From NCBI RefSeq assembly GCF_900109935.1, contig NZ_FOBV01000016.1, forward strand, positions 1 to 32,317: DNA of 32,317 nucleotides. The letters are read 5' to 3'. The notes under the pieces are model-generated. The model was given only the letters and a program-made list of their open reading frames with translations. It made no database searches and was not told the origin of the DNA. Position numbers and translations under genes: made by a program. Below, one piece after another: positions 17,036-24,669 of the stretch. How positions within the stretch are numbered: position 1 is the first letter of the stretch; each line of letters opens with the position of its first letter. Origin of the DNA: Chryseobacterium taichungense (GTDB lineage: Bacteria > Bacteroidota > Bacteroidia > Flavobacteriales > Weeksellaceae).

Positions 17036-17329
17036 TTAAATTATTTCCATCGTTACGATAATTACAGCTAAAACTATACAAAATAAAGCGATTAAAAATA
17101 AATAATCCGCAATAGTTTCAAACCGGAACCCCTGCTTTTCTCGTTGGGATCTTATAGCCAGAAAAGAAAAGAAGCAGCTGAAGGCGAAAAACAGGCAGGC
17201 AACTCCTGCAAATTCGTCCAAATGGGTGCTGTGACTGATCTTAGTGATCTTTAGGGAAGTGATAATGATCAGTGAAAACCCTAATAAATTGCTGGAAGCA
17301 TTCAGAATATGAGTGGACTTCTTTTCCAT
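17036..17329 (-). CDS. Small membrane protein, unknown function
   Basis: 97 aa with three hydrophobic helices (about 14-28, 40-60, 74-94) and a basic loop RSQREKQGFR between helices two and three. No family is recognised. The ATG is followed by a soluble MEKKSTHILN lead. Its stop codon lies one base from the stop of the convergent synthase gene, with no room for a terminator between. Confidence 0.6.
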   Translation of the reverse strand: MEKKSTHILNASSNLLGFSLIIITSLKITKISHSTHLDEFAGVACLFFAFSCFFSFLAIRSQREKQGFRFETIADYLFLIALFCIVLAVIIVTMEII

Positions 17330-17466
17330 TTTTACAATTTTTTTTCAATATAAATACAATTTTTTTTATTATCAAATTTTTAAAAAAGATTATTAAAAAT
17401 TAAAATTAATTTAAAAAGTGTATATTAGCAAAATACTTCAAGAATTATAAAATTTTTTATCGGGCT

Positions 17467-19899
17467 ATGCAGACAACCTATATTGAAACACAGCAAATTT
17501 CCTTTCAAGACTTTAAAAATCAGATACTTGAAGATTATAAGTTAGGAAGGATTTCTCGTGAAATGTCTTATTTAGGCAGAAGAGAAGTTCTTACAGGAAA
17601 AGCTAAATTTGGTATTTTTGGGGATGGTAAGGAACTTCCTCAGCTTGCAATGGCGAAAGTTTTCAAAAATGGAGACTTCCGTTCGGGATATTACAGGGAT
17701 CAGACCTTTGCAATGGCTGTCAATGCATTAACTGTTGAAAGTTTCTTTGCTCAGCTGTATGCGGATACAAGTGTTGAAAGAGAGCCTGCTTCTGCGGGAA
17801 GACAGATGAATGGCCACTTCGCCACAAGAAGTTTAAATGAAGACGGAAGCTGGAAAGATTTAACGGCGCAGAAAAATATTTCTTCTGATATTTCCCCGAC
17901 AGCCGGACAAATGCCAAGATTATTAGGATTGGCGCAGGCTTCTAAAATATATAAATCAGTAAAATTTGAAGGTTCAGAAAAATTCTCAAAAGATGGTAAC
18001 GAGATCGCTTTCGGGACGATTGGAGATGCTTCTACTGCAGAAGGTCACTTCTGGGAAACGTTGAATGCAGCTTGTGCGCTTCAGGTTCCGATGATCGTTT
18101 CAATCTGGGATGATGGGTATGGAATTTCTGTTCCTACCATGAAGCAAAGAGCTAAAGCCGATATCGCAGAAATGCTGAGCGGATTCCAGAGAAAAGAAGG
18201 TGAATTCCAGGGATGTGAAATTATTCAGGTAAAAGCTTGGGATTATCCTTCATTACTGGATGCTTATGCCAGAGCAGAGCAGTTTGCGAGAGTAGAAAGC
18301 ATTCCGGTGGTAGTTCATGTCGTTGAAGTTACACAGCCTCAGGGGCATTCGACTTCTGGATCTCATGAAAGATATAAAAATGAAGATCGTCTGGCCTGGG
18401 AATCTCAATTCGACGGTTTAGTTAAATTTAAAGAATGGATTTTAAATTATTCCATTGAAATTGACGGTAACGAAGAAGTTCTGGCAACTGCTGAAGAACT
18501 TGACGCAATAGATGAAGAAGCTAAAAGAAAAGTAAAGGCCGGCCAGAAAACTGCCTGGGAAAATTATCAGAGAACCATCACGGATTTAGTTCACGCTGTT
18601 TTACCTTTAGTTGAAAACCTTAAAGATCAGAATGCAGAAATTGAAAAATATATCAGCCAGTTTAATAAATTGGTTTCCAAGGCTAAAAAAGATGTTTTCC
18701 ATTTGGTGAGAAGATCTTTACTGGCAACAAGAGGTACAAATTCTATAGAAAGAAACCAGCTGATGCAGAAGTACAATGAGATTTTTGAGGTTGAAAAAGA
18801 CAATTATTCTTCTCATCTTTATTCCCAATCTCAGTGGAAAGCTGAAAACGTAAAAGAAGTAAAACCTATCTATTCTGAAAATTCTGAAGATGTTGACGGA
18901 AGGGTAGTGGTACGAAATAATTTCGATAAGATTTTTGAAAAATATCCCGAAACCTTAGTATTTGGTGAAGATGCCGGAAATATCGGTGACGTAAACCAGG
19001 GACTTGAAGGAATGCAGGAAAAATACGGTGAAGTTCGTGTTGCCGATACCGGGATCCGTGAAGCTACGATTTTAGGACAAGGTATTGGGATGGCGATGAG
19101 AGGTTTAAGACCCATCGCTGAAATTCAGTATTTAGATTATATTTTATACTGTTTGCAGGGGATGAGCGATGATCTGGCAACGGTTCAATACAGAACAAAA
19201 GGAGGTCAGAAAGCGCCTGTAATCATCAGAACAAGAGGTCACAGACTGGAAGGCGTATGGCATTCCGGTTCTCCGATGGCGGGAATTCTTAATCTTTCCA
19301 AAGGGATCTTGGTATTGGTTCCTAGAAACCTTACAAAAGCGGCCGGATTCTACAATACGATGCTCCAGAGTGATGACCCTGCTGTAATCGTTGAATGTTT
19401 GAATGGCTATAGATTAAAAGAAAAACAACCGGATAACTTAGGTGAATTCACGGTTCCTGTCGGAAAAATAGAGGTGACAAAAGAAGGAAAAGATGTTACT
19501 TTGGTAACTTACGGCTCTACCTGGAGAATTGTCATGGAAGCAGCAGAAGAGCTGGAAAAACTGGGAATCTCTGCAGAAGTAATTGACGTTCAGTCATTGA
19601 TTCCTTTTGATTTAACCCATGAAATTGCTGAATCTGTAAAGAAAACAAACCGATTGGTGGTTATTGACGAAGATGTGGAAGGAGGAACCTCAGCATTTAT
19701 TCTACAGCAGATTTTAGAAAAACAGAAAGCATTCAGATTCTTAGATTCTGATCCGTTGACAATTTCTGCCAATGATCACAGACCGGCGTACGCCAGTGAT
19801 GGAGATTACTTCAGTAAGCCTTCTGCAGACGATATGGTAGAGAAAATATACGCCCTGTTTAATGAAACAAATCCTCAGAAATATCCTGCGATATTTTAA
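17467..19899 (+). CDS. Fused alpha/beta E1 component of a 2-oxoacid dehydrogenase complex
   Basis: 810 aa thiamine-diphosphate enzyme in which E1-alpha (about 1-400) and E1-beta (about 478-800) are one chain, as is common in Bacteroidota. The alpha part has the thiamine motif G186-D-A-STAEGHFWE ending at W214-DDGYGIS, where typical E1-alpha has ENNGYGIS. The beta part has FGEDAG (E501), RVADTGIREA and the transketolase C-terminal domain with VIDVQSLIPFD. The probable role is decarboxylation of branched-chain 2-oxoacids or pyruvate, passing acyl groups to E2. No E2 or E3 gene is adjacent. A candidate -7 box TATATTAG lies at 17421-17428, and a terminator follows. Confidence 0.92.
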   Translation: MQTTYIETQQISFQDFKNQILEDYKLGRISREMSYLGRREVLTGKAKFGIFGDGKELPQLAMAKVFKNGDFRSGYYRDQTFAMAVNALTVESFFAQLYADTSVEREPASAGRQMNGHFATRSLNEDGSWKDLTAQKNISSDISPTAGQMPRLLGLAQASKIYKSVKFEGSEKFSKDGNEIAFGTIGDASTAEGHFWETLNAACALQVPMIVSIWDDGYGISVPTMKQRAKADIAEMLSGFQRKEGEFQGCEIIQVKAWDYPSLLDAYARAEQFARVESIPVVVHVVEVTQPQGHSTSGSHERYKNEDRLAWESQFDGLVKFKEWILNYSIEIDGNEEVLATAEELDAIDEEAKRKVKAGQKTAWENYQRTITDLVHAVLPLVENLKDQNAEIEKYISQFNKLVSKAKKDVFHLVRRSLLATRGTNSIERNQLMQKYNEIFEVEKDNYSSHLYSQSQWKAENVKEVKPIYSENSEDVDGRVVVRNNFDKIFEKYPETLVFGEDAGNIGDVNQGLEGMQEKYGEVRVADTGIREATILGQGIGMAMRGLRPIAEIQYLDYILYCLQGMSDDLATVQYRTKGGQKAPVIIRTRGHRLEGVWHSGSPMAGILNLSKGILVLVPRNLTKAAGFYNTMLQSDDPAVIVECLNGYRLKEKQPDNLGEFTVPVGKIEVTKEGKDVTLVTYGSTWRIVMEAAEELEKLGISAEVIDVQSLIPFDLTHEIAESVKKTNRLVVIDEDVEGGTSAFILQQILEKQKAFRFLDSDPLTISANDHRPAYASDGDYFSKPSADDMVEKIYALFNETNPQKYPAIF

Positions 19900-19923
19900 C
19901 CGGAACTTTTAGATAAATTTTTG

Positions 19924-19953
19924 AAACCGCTTTCTTTGAGAGCGGTTTTTTTG
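19924..19953 (+). terminator. Rho-independent terminator after the fused E1 gene
   Basis: AAACCGCT and AGCGGTTT pair (8 bp) around a 9-base loop, followed by a run of T. It also lies just past the 3' end of the convergent HxlR gene. Confidence 0.85.
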
Positions 19954-19956
19954 TTA

Positions 19957-20346
19957 TCAGATAGCAACCTTCTTATTGTTCTTATTTTCCAAAAAAGTCT
20001 TGCAATCCTTAACTTTTTCCGGATCGTACACATGATATCTCATTTCCCATTCTTCAAGCTGGTACAAAATCGGGAGCAATGCCAATCCTTTCTCTGTGAG
20101 TGAATACTCAACTCTTGGAGGAATTTCTTTAAACTCTTCACGAATGACCAATCCATCGGCTTCCATTTCCCGAAGCTGGTCAGTTAAAACTTTTCTGGAA
20201 ATCACATTAATACGCGCCGCAAGTTCCCCAAAACGCAATTTCCGGTCTTTAATAACCAAAACAATGATCGGTTTCCATTTGCTTCCCAGGGCAGACATTG
20301 CTTTACCTAACGGACAGCTGTATTGCATTAATTCATTTTTTTTCAT
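19957..20346 (-). CDS. HxlR-family winged-helix regulator
   Basis: 129 aa if started at MKKNELMQYSCPLG. A longer frame begins at 20430, but its extra 28 residues come from repeat DNA and match nothing, so the shorter start is chosen. The DUF24/HxlR core is clear: CPLGKAMSALGSKWK, RKLRFGELAARINVISRKVL (recognition region), and PPRVEYSLTEKGLAL. C11 sits where several characterised family members (HypR, YodB and CatR types) carry their redox-sensing cysteine. It is divergent from an Old Yellow Enzyme gene, so it probably represses that gene until electrophiles or quinones modify the cysteine (inference). Confidence 0.9.
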   Translation of the reverse strand: MKKNELMQYSCPLGKAMSALGSKWKPIIVLVIKDRKLRFGELAARINVISRKVLTDQLREMEADGLVIREEFKEIPPRVEYSLTEKGLALLPILYQLEEWEMRYHVYDPEKVKDCKTFLENKNNKKVAI

Positions 20347-20542
20347 AAAGTTTATTTTAAATTTTGTTGGTCTTTTTTGAACACAAAGGTCACAAAGATT
20401 TTTTAAATATGTTCTGTTTTTAAGGCTCACAAAGCCGTTCTACTTATAAGAATGCACAGAGTTTTGATTTCCATTATCAACATTCAAGCTGAAACTATTG
20501 AATTCTCTTAACCTTAGTCTCAACCTCAACCTTAACATTACC

Positions 20543-20583
20543 GTTACCTCCACGTTACCATCATCAGTTACCGCAAAGTTACC
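20543..20583. promoter_or_regulatory. Four GTTACC direct repeats at near-helical spacing
   Basis: GTTACC starts at 20543, 20554, 20567 and 20578 (steps 11, 13, 11). All face the same way in the shared promoter region. They could be half-sites for the HxlR protein or simple-repeat decay. Confidence 0.35.
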
Positions 20584-20623
20584 ACTTTTTTTCTTCGAAA
20601 GATACAAATGCGAACTATTATTA

Positions 20624-20638
20624 GTTACTTTGTGTAAC
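20624..20638 (+). promoter_or_regulatory. Candidate HxlR operator at the oxidoreductase promoter
   Basis: GTTAC-TTTGT-GTAAC is a perfect 5-bp inverted repeat with a 5-base spacer, 23 bases before the ATG. Its left half, TTACTTTG, resembles a -7 element, so a bound repressor would cover the promoter. Binding is inference. Confidence 0.5.
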
Positions 20639-20661
20639 AATTATAAAATGCAAATTAAGAA

Positions 20662-21723
20662 ATGAGCACAGAATCATTATTTAAACCTTTTCAATACAAG
20701 AATTTAACATTAAAAAATAGAATCGTAATGGCCCCGATGACAAGGGCACAATCAGATAACGGAGTTCCTACGCAGCAGATTGCAGATTATTATGCGAGAA
20801 GAGCAGATGCTGAAGTTGGATTAATCATTTCTGAAGGAACGGTGATCAACAGGCCGGCTTCAAAAAATATGCAGAACATCCCTGATTTTTACGGAACGGA
20901 AGCCTTAAACGGATGGAAAAATGTGATTGACGCCGTACATGAAAATGGAGGAAAAATGGGGCCTCAGATTTGGCATGTAGGTGATACGAGAAGCACGCCG
21001 GATTATCCTTTGGAGGATATGGAAAAAGCTTCAACGATGACTTTGGAAGATATTCAGGATACGATCGCCCAGTTTGCAGCTTCTGCGAAATCGGCTAAGG
21101 ATCTTGGTTTCGATGTGCTTGAAATTCATGGGGCGCATGGATATCTGATTGATCAGTTTTTCTGGGAAGTGACCAATACCAGAACAGATGAATACGGTGG
21201 AAAAACCATTAAAGAAAGAAGCCGGTTTGCTGTAGATGTTGTTAAAGCAATCAGAGCTGCCGTGGGGGAAGATTTTACTATTATCATCCGTCTGTCCCAA
21301 TGGAAACAGCAGGATTATTCAACAAAATTGGCGAATACTCCTGAAGAAATGGAAGAATGGCTGTTACCGTTAAAAGAAGCGGGAGTAGATATTTTCCATT
21401 GTTCCCAACGAAGATTCTGGGAGCCGGAATTTGAGGGTTCTGATCTGAACTTCGCAGGCTGGGCAAAGAAAATTACCGGTCAGCCAACGATTACGGTAGG
21501 ATCAGTCGGTCTTAAAGGAGATATAATGGGAACTTTTTCAGGACAGGGAACGGAAAAAGAAGATCTGAACGAGCTAACAAAAAGGCTTGAAAGAGGAGAT
21601 TTTGACCTGGTAGCAGTAGGTCGTGCGTTGCTGCAGGATCCTGAATGGGCTAAAAAAATAAAAGAACAAAATACCGAAGCACTTCTCGACTTTTCAGCAG
21701 AAAGCTTGAGTGTATTATACTAA
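20662..21723 (+). CDS. Old Yellow Enzyme family NADH:flavin oxidoreductase
   Basis: 353 aa FMN-dependent ene-reductase with the TIM-barrel signature blocks NRIVMAPMTRAQ (T27 near the flavin), GPQIWHVGD (Q102, H105) and EIHGAHGYLIDQFF. H156 and H159 in the last are the substrate-carbonyl binding pair. The late segment DLVAVGRALLQDPEWAKK is the usual phosphate-binding end. It reduces activated C=C bonds in quinones, enones or nitro-compounds using NAD(P)H; the natural substrate is unknown. Divergence from an HxlR-type regulator points to induction by reactive electrophiles. Confidence 0.93.
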   Translation: MSTESLFKPFQYKNLTLKNRIVMAPMTRAQSDNGVPTQQIADYYARRADAEVGLIISEGTVINRPASKNMQNIPDFYGTEALNGWKNVIDAVHENGGKMGPQIWHVGDTRSTPDYPLEDMEKASTMTLEDIQDTIAQFAASAKSAKDLGFDVLEIHGAHGYLIDQFFWEVTNTRTDEYGGKTIKERSRFAVDVVKAIRAAVGEDFTIIIRLSQWKQQDYSTKLANTPEEMEEWLLPLKEAGVDIFHCSQRRFWEPEFEGSDLNFAGWAKKITGQPTITVGSVGLKGDIMGTFSGQGTEKEDLNELTKRLERGDFDLVAVGRALLQDPEWAKKIKEQNTEALLDFSAESLSVLY

Positions 21724-21740
21724 AGTTAAGGGTCGATAGT

Positions 21741-21793
21741 GTGAATCTGCTTCGCCGTCAATTTTATTCCAGAATTGACAATCAACTATTCAC
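21741..21793. repeat. Nested inverted repeat after the oxidoreductase gene
   Basis: GTCAATT (21757-21763) pairs with AATTGAC (21773-21779). Further out, GTGAAT (21741-21746) pairs with ATTCAC (21788-21793). CTTCGC and GCGAAG lie between or next to the arms. This is REP-like DNA of unknown role. Confidence 0.5.
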
Positions 21794-21860
21794 TGCGAAG
21801 AAGATGTCACTGTTGATTATTTTACTTATATCTTGATTACCTATTTAAATTTTTTAACAG

Positions 21861-21899
21861 CTCCGGCTCAGAACAAAGTTCTGAGCCGGAGTTATTTTT
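21861..21899 (+). terminator. Strong terminator of the oxidoreductase gene
   Basis: Perfect 14-bp stem CTCCGGCTCAGAAC / GTTCTGAGCCGGAG with an AAA loop, then TTATTTTTA. Confidence 0.85.
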
Positions 21900-21953
21900 A
21901 CGGTCAATTTTTTATTCAAGTAATATCATAAAACGTAGCATTAAAGATATGTT

Positions 21954-22045
21954 GTCAATACGCCATCACTCGGGCGGTCAATACACCGTTGATGCTACGG
22001 TCAACATGCTCTTTATCGGGCGGTCAACGGGGTGTTGACTGTACG
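21954..22045. repeat. 23-bp tandem array, four units (array C)
   Basis: GTCAAYA-type units start at 21954, 21977, 22000 and 22023, exactly 23 bases apart. Units end in CGGGCG, GCTACG, CGGGCG and TGTACG. Inside the last unit is GTCAAC-GGGGT-GTTGAC, a perfect inverted repeat. The stretch is more GC-rich than its surroundings. Confidence 0.8.
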
Positions 22046-22112
22046 TCACTTATTTTAGTGCCGGTTTATCTGTTTTAGACAGATTGATACTTATCCGGTT
22101 TAAGCTAAAAAT

Positions 22113-22145
22113 AAAACCGTCTTCAAAATTTTGAAAACGGTTTTT
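22113..22145. terminator. Bidirectional terminator
   Basis: AAAACCGT/ACGGTTTT outer stem, one mismatch, then TTCAAAA/TTTTGAA. T-runs follow on both strands. It separates the oxidoreductase gene from the convergent C1 peptidase gene. Confidence 0.8.
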
Positions 22146-22197
22146 ACAAGATTTAATTATCTAAAATTGCCATGTGCATGACAAGAATGATCAATTG

Positions 22198-23400
22198 TTA
22201 CAGTCCGATACTTTTTGTTGGCTTCAGCTCTTTTTTGATACTCTTAGGAAGAGCATCTTTGTGAACGAGAATTGCAGTAGATTTATATTCTACGTAAGGT
22301 CTTGTCACGTAGATGTATCCTTCAAAATCATTCGTTACACCCCATGAGTTTTTCACCATGTAATATTCTTTTCCGCTCTGATCCTTTGCCAGTCCTACGA
22401 TGTGCATTCCGTGGTCATCGGTTGTTGACAGGTTATTCAAAGCCTGCTGACGCATATCTTCAGTGATGGTTTTATCTTTTTTAGGCTCTGTGAAGAGTGT
22501 TGCTTTGTTGTCTTTGTTGATTTGATCGAGATCCATATCAGGTACGTAAGCTACCCCGTTTTTGTAAGAGAAATAAGGCTCCGAAACATCAGTTGCCCAG
22601 CCCACAGAATATCCTTTATTCACAGCATTATCGATAATTGCTGTTAAATCTTTCATCGGAACATTCCAGTCGGAATCATGACTCCAGTTGTCAGGGATCG
22701 GCACTACGAACTTCTGGTAATATGGATAATCTTTGTAAGAAGAAATTTCCACATAGTCTTCGGGATTGATTCCTACCACTTCTTTAGCAAACGTTTTAGG
22801 AGTGTAAGATTTTCCTTCATAGGTAAAGTTAGCAGGAACTTTTCCTAAATACTGATCGAGAATAGCATCTACGGAAGACATCCAGTTATCAGTTAGTTTT
22901 CCTTTAGATCCTGCCTGAACAAGACTGTCTAAAACAGGCTTCAGTTTGCCCTGCATTTCAGAGAAATTATTCAAGGTTTGTCCTTGCTTTAAACCGGTGT
23001 AAACATCCTGAGGAACGGCTCCGTATTTTTTGTACATATTGATGACATCGTGCAATTCTCCACCATCGCCCCAGCTGATGGCCCCGTTGTTTAAAACATA
23101 TAATTTTGCTTTGTCGTGATAAGAATTCCTTGCGGTAAAGATCTCTGCAAGATCAACAGGTTTTTTACCCATTCTCTGCATTTCAGATTCCAGGAATGAA
23201 TTCCCTGAATAGCTCCAGCATGTTCCTGAAGAGCCCTGGTTTTTCACCGATGTTACGCCTACATCCTTCAGTGTAGTGAACTGGAAATTAGCATTTTGAG
23301 ATTGATTGTTTTTTAACTTGTTGATTAAGTCATCCTGAGCAAACATCATACTTCCTGCAGACAAAACAAAAAGTAATGATACAAATCTGGTATTTTTCAT
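22198..23400 (-). CDS. Secreted C1 family (papain/bleomycin hydrolase-like) cysteine peptidase
   Basis: 400 aa with a signal peptide (residues 1-22, cut after FAQ). The catalytic parts are Q55 with C61 in QGSSGTCWSYSG, the histidine at H330 in DDHGMHIVG (aligned with the HAM of PepC enzymes), and N351 in VKNSWG. The layout and length fit the aminopeptidase C/bleomycin hydrolase branch of family C1, but in an exported form. It probably digests peptides in the periplasm or outside the cell. A palindrome sits in its leader, and a 21-bp repeat array begins about 125 bases upstream. Confidence 0.92.
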   Translation of the reverse strand: MKNTRFVSLLFVLSAGSMMFAQDDLINKLKNNQSQNANFQFTTLKDVGVTSVKNQGSSGTCWSYSGNSFLESEMQRMGKKPVDLAEIFTARNSYHDKAKLYVLNNGAISWGDGGELHDVINMYKKYGAVPQDVYTGLKQGQTLNNFSEMQGKLKPVLDSLVQAGSKGKLTDNWMSSVDAILDQYLGKVPANFTYEGKSYTPKTFAKEVVGINPEDYVEISSYKDYPYYQKFVVPIPDNWSHDSDWNVPMKDLTAIIDNAVNKGYSVGWATDVSEPYFSYKNGVAYVPDMDLDQINKDNKATLFTEPKKDKTITEDMRQQALNNLSTTDDHGMHIVGLAKDQSGKEYYMVKNSWGVTNDFEGYIYVTRPYVEYKSTAILVHKDALPKSIKKELKPTKSIGL

Positions 23401-23417
23401 TACTGTAAAAGATTATT

Positions 23418-23435
23418 TACACGAATAGTCGTGTA
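23418..23435 (-). promoter_or_regulatory. Palindrome just upstream of the C1 peptidase start
   Basis: TACACGA-ATAG-TCGTGTA: perfect 7-bp arms around a 4-base centre, 18 bases before the ATG. It could be a repressor site or a leader hairpin affecting translation. Confidence 0.5.
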
Positions 23436-23524
23436 TAGTAAAGATTTGTTACAAACAAAAAGGTTAAATCTGTTTATGATTTTTTATGAAAAGGTAGATA
23501 GATTGATAAAATTTCATAGCCAAT

Positions 23525-23776
23525 GCTTCATCTATTTCGTCCGGTGCCTTATACATTCCGGACAAAGCTTCATATACTTTGGACAAAGCCTTATCTATTT
23601 TGGAACATGTCATATTTATTTTGTCCGGTGCTTCATATAGTTTGGAGGATGCCTTATATAGTTCGACGGAAGGCTTATACACTTTGTCCTGTGTCATATA
23701 TATTCTGTCCGGTGCTTTATATATTTCAGACAAAGCCATAAATATTTCAGACAAAGCATTGTTGTTTTTAAAATGT
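23525..23776. repeat. Degenerate 21-bp tandem array, 12 units (array B)
   Basis: Units start at 23525+21k for k=0-11, each opening with a GCTTCAT / GCCTTAT / GTCATAT-like word, followed by an AT-rich middle and a TTTGGACAAA / TGTCCGGT-like end. No unit has an insertion or deletion. The minus strand reads as heptads such as ALSKVYE and APDRIYM, and other frames are open too, as expected from a period divisible by 3. I see no start signal or family match and do not call a gene. Confidence 0.9.
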
Positions 23777-23845
23777 AAATGATATTTTGGAGATTTCATC
23801 AATAAATCTGTTACCTTCAATTAAACTTATTTAATAATTATGGGA

Positions 23846-24012
23846 TTAACGCAAAGTTTAATTATCACTTCGTTTATTTTTTAAGGAAGCAAAGTGTGGC
23901 GGCAAAGCCGCTGATAAGCGTGTGTATCCTGCGTACGCTTGATCAGTTCAGTTTACTGATCCTTTCTTTGCTCGCTCTCAATATGTATAAAAAATAGAAA
24001 GCTTTGCATTAA
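23846..24012. repeat. 167-bp element with inverted ends and internal cloverleaf
   Basis: Ends are TTAACGCAAAG (23846-23856) and CTTTGCATTAA (24002-24012), inverted with one mismatch. Inside, AGCAAAG (23888-23894) pairs with CTTTGCT (23966-23972) and encloses three hairpins: GCGGC-AAA-GCCGC (23899-23911), AAGCGT/ACGCTT (23916-23940) and GATCAGT/ACTGATC (23941-23961). It lies upstream of the sigma-factor gene. It is not a tRNA. Confidence 0.7.
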
Positions 24013-24139
24013 AAAAAATAGAAAAAGAAAGCTGAGTGATGGTTTAAATTTTAGTTTAAACATTTATTTTTAAAAAAAGTTTATTATGTTTCCAACCTTT
24101 TTAAAACTTTCTGCATCTATGTAGATATAAAGCCTGATT

Positions 24140-24658
24140 ATGGAACGAGAGCTATTATTGGAATGTCAGCGGAACGACCGCAATGCGCAGCGGAAAGTCT
24201 ACGAACAGATGGCGGGAAAATTATATTCGGTCTGCAAACGATACCTTAAACGTGATGAAGATATCGAAGAAGCCATGGCGGATACTTTTTATAAGATTTT
24301 CACTAAAATCGACCAGCTTCATCAGCCTGAAATTTTTGAAGCATGGGCAAGAAAGATTGCAGTAAATGAATGCCTGCAGAAACTAAGAACTGCAAAACAT
24401 CTGCATATATCGTTCGAAGAAAACCATGTAAGCAATTCAGATATGGGCACAGAAGACATCTCTTTTGAAAAGGATATCCTCAGCCTCCTGAATTTCTTGC
24501 CGGAGGGCTGCCGGGCAATTTTCAATCTGTTTGCTATTGAGGGTTATCCTCATAAGGAAATTGCCACCATGCTTTCCATTAGTGAAGGAACCTCGAAATC
24601 GCAGCTGAATTTCGCAAGGAAAAAGCTCCAGGAACTTCTTGTCAACCAAAATATTTAA
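24140..24658 (+). CDS. ECF-type RNA polymerase sigma factor
   Basis: 172 aa. Region 2 (about 8-75) includes YLKRDEDIEEAMADTFYKIF, the -10-recognition helix. Region 4 (about 115-168) has LPEGCRAIFNLFAIEGYPHKEIATMLSISEGTSKSQLNFARKKL, a helix-turn-helix for -35 binding. There is no sigma region 1 or 3, as in ECF factors. The next gene starts 11 bases later and encodes a membrane protein likely to be its anti-sigma factor. Confidence 0.92.
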   Translation: MERELLLECQRNDRNAQRKVYEQMAGKLYSVCKRYLKRDEDIEEAMADTFYKIFTKIDQLHQPEIFEAWARKIAVNECLQKLRTAKHLHISFEENHVSNSDMGTEDISFEKDILSLLNFLPEGCRAIFNLFAIEGYPHKEIATMLSISEGTSKSQLNFARKKLQELLVNQNI

Positions 24659-24669
24659 ATCTTAAAACA

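Larger units (their letters stand above)
20347..20661. other. Divergent intergenic region between HxlR and Old Yellow Enzyme genes
   Basis: Holds both promoters. Near the HxlR gene it has repeat DNA with CACAAAG words (about 20380-20465). In the middle are CTCAACCTCAACCTTAAC-type short repeats (20515-20536) and four GTTACC words. Next to the oxidoreductase gene is the inverted repeat listed separately. No gene is supported. Confidence 0.5.

Noticed and set aside
19957..20430. Longer HxlR start at 20430
   Set aside because: The extra 28 residues are translated repeat DNA; the ATG at 20346 matches the family N-terminus.
20440..20640. Minus-strand frame with an LRLRLRLR run
   Set aside because: It comes from a short CTCAAC-type repeat in a promoter region and has no coding signature.
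23431..23820. Several overlapping frames in array B
   Set aside because: Same reason: multiple frames on both strands are open at once, which is a by-product of the repeat.
23888..23972. tRNA gene
   Set aside because: The cloverleaf has a 7-bp closing stem but wrong arm and loop sizes, and no anticodon-loop or T-loop consensus.
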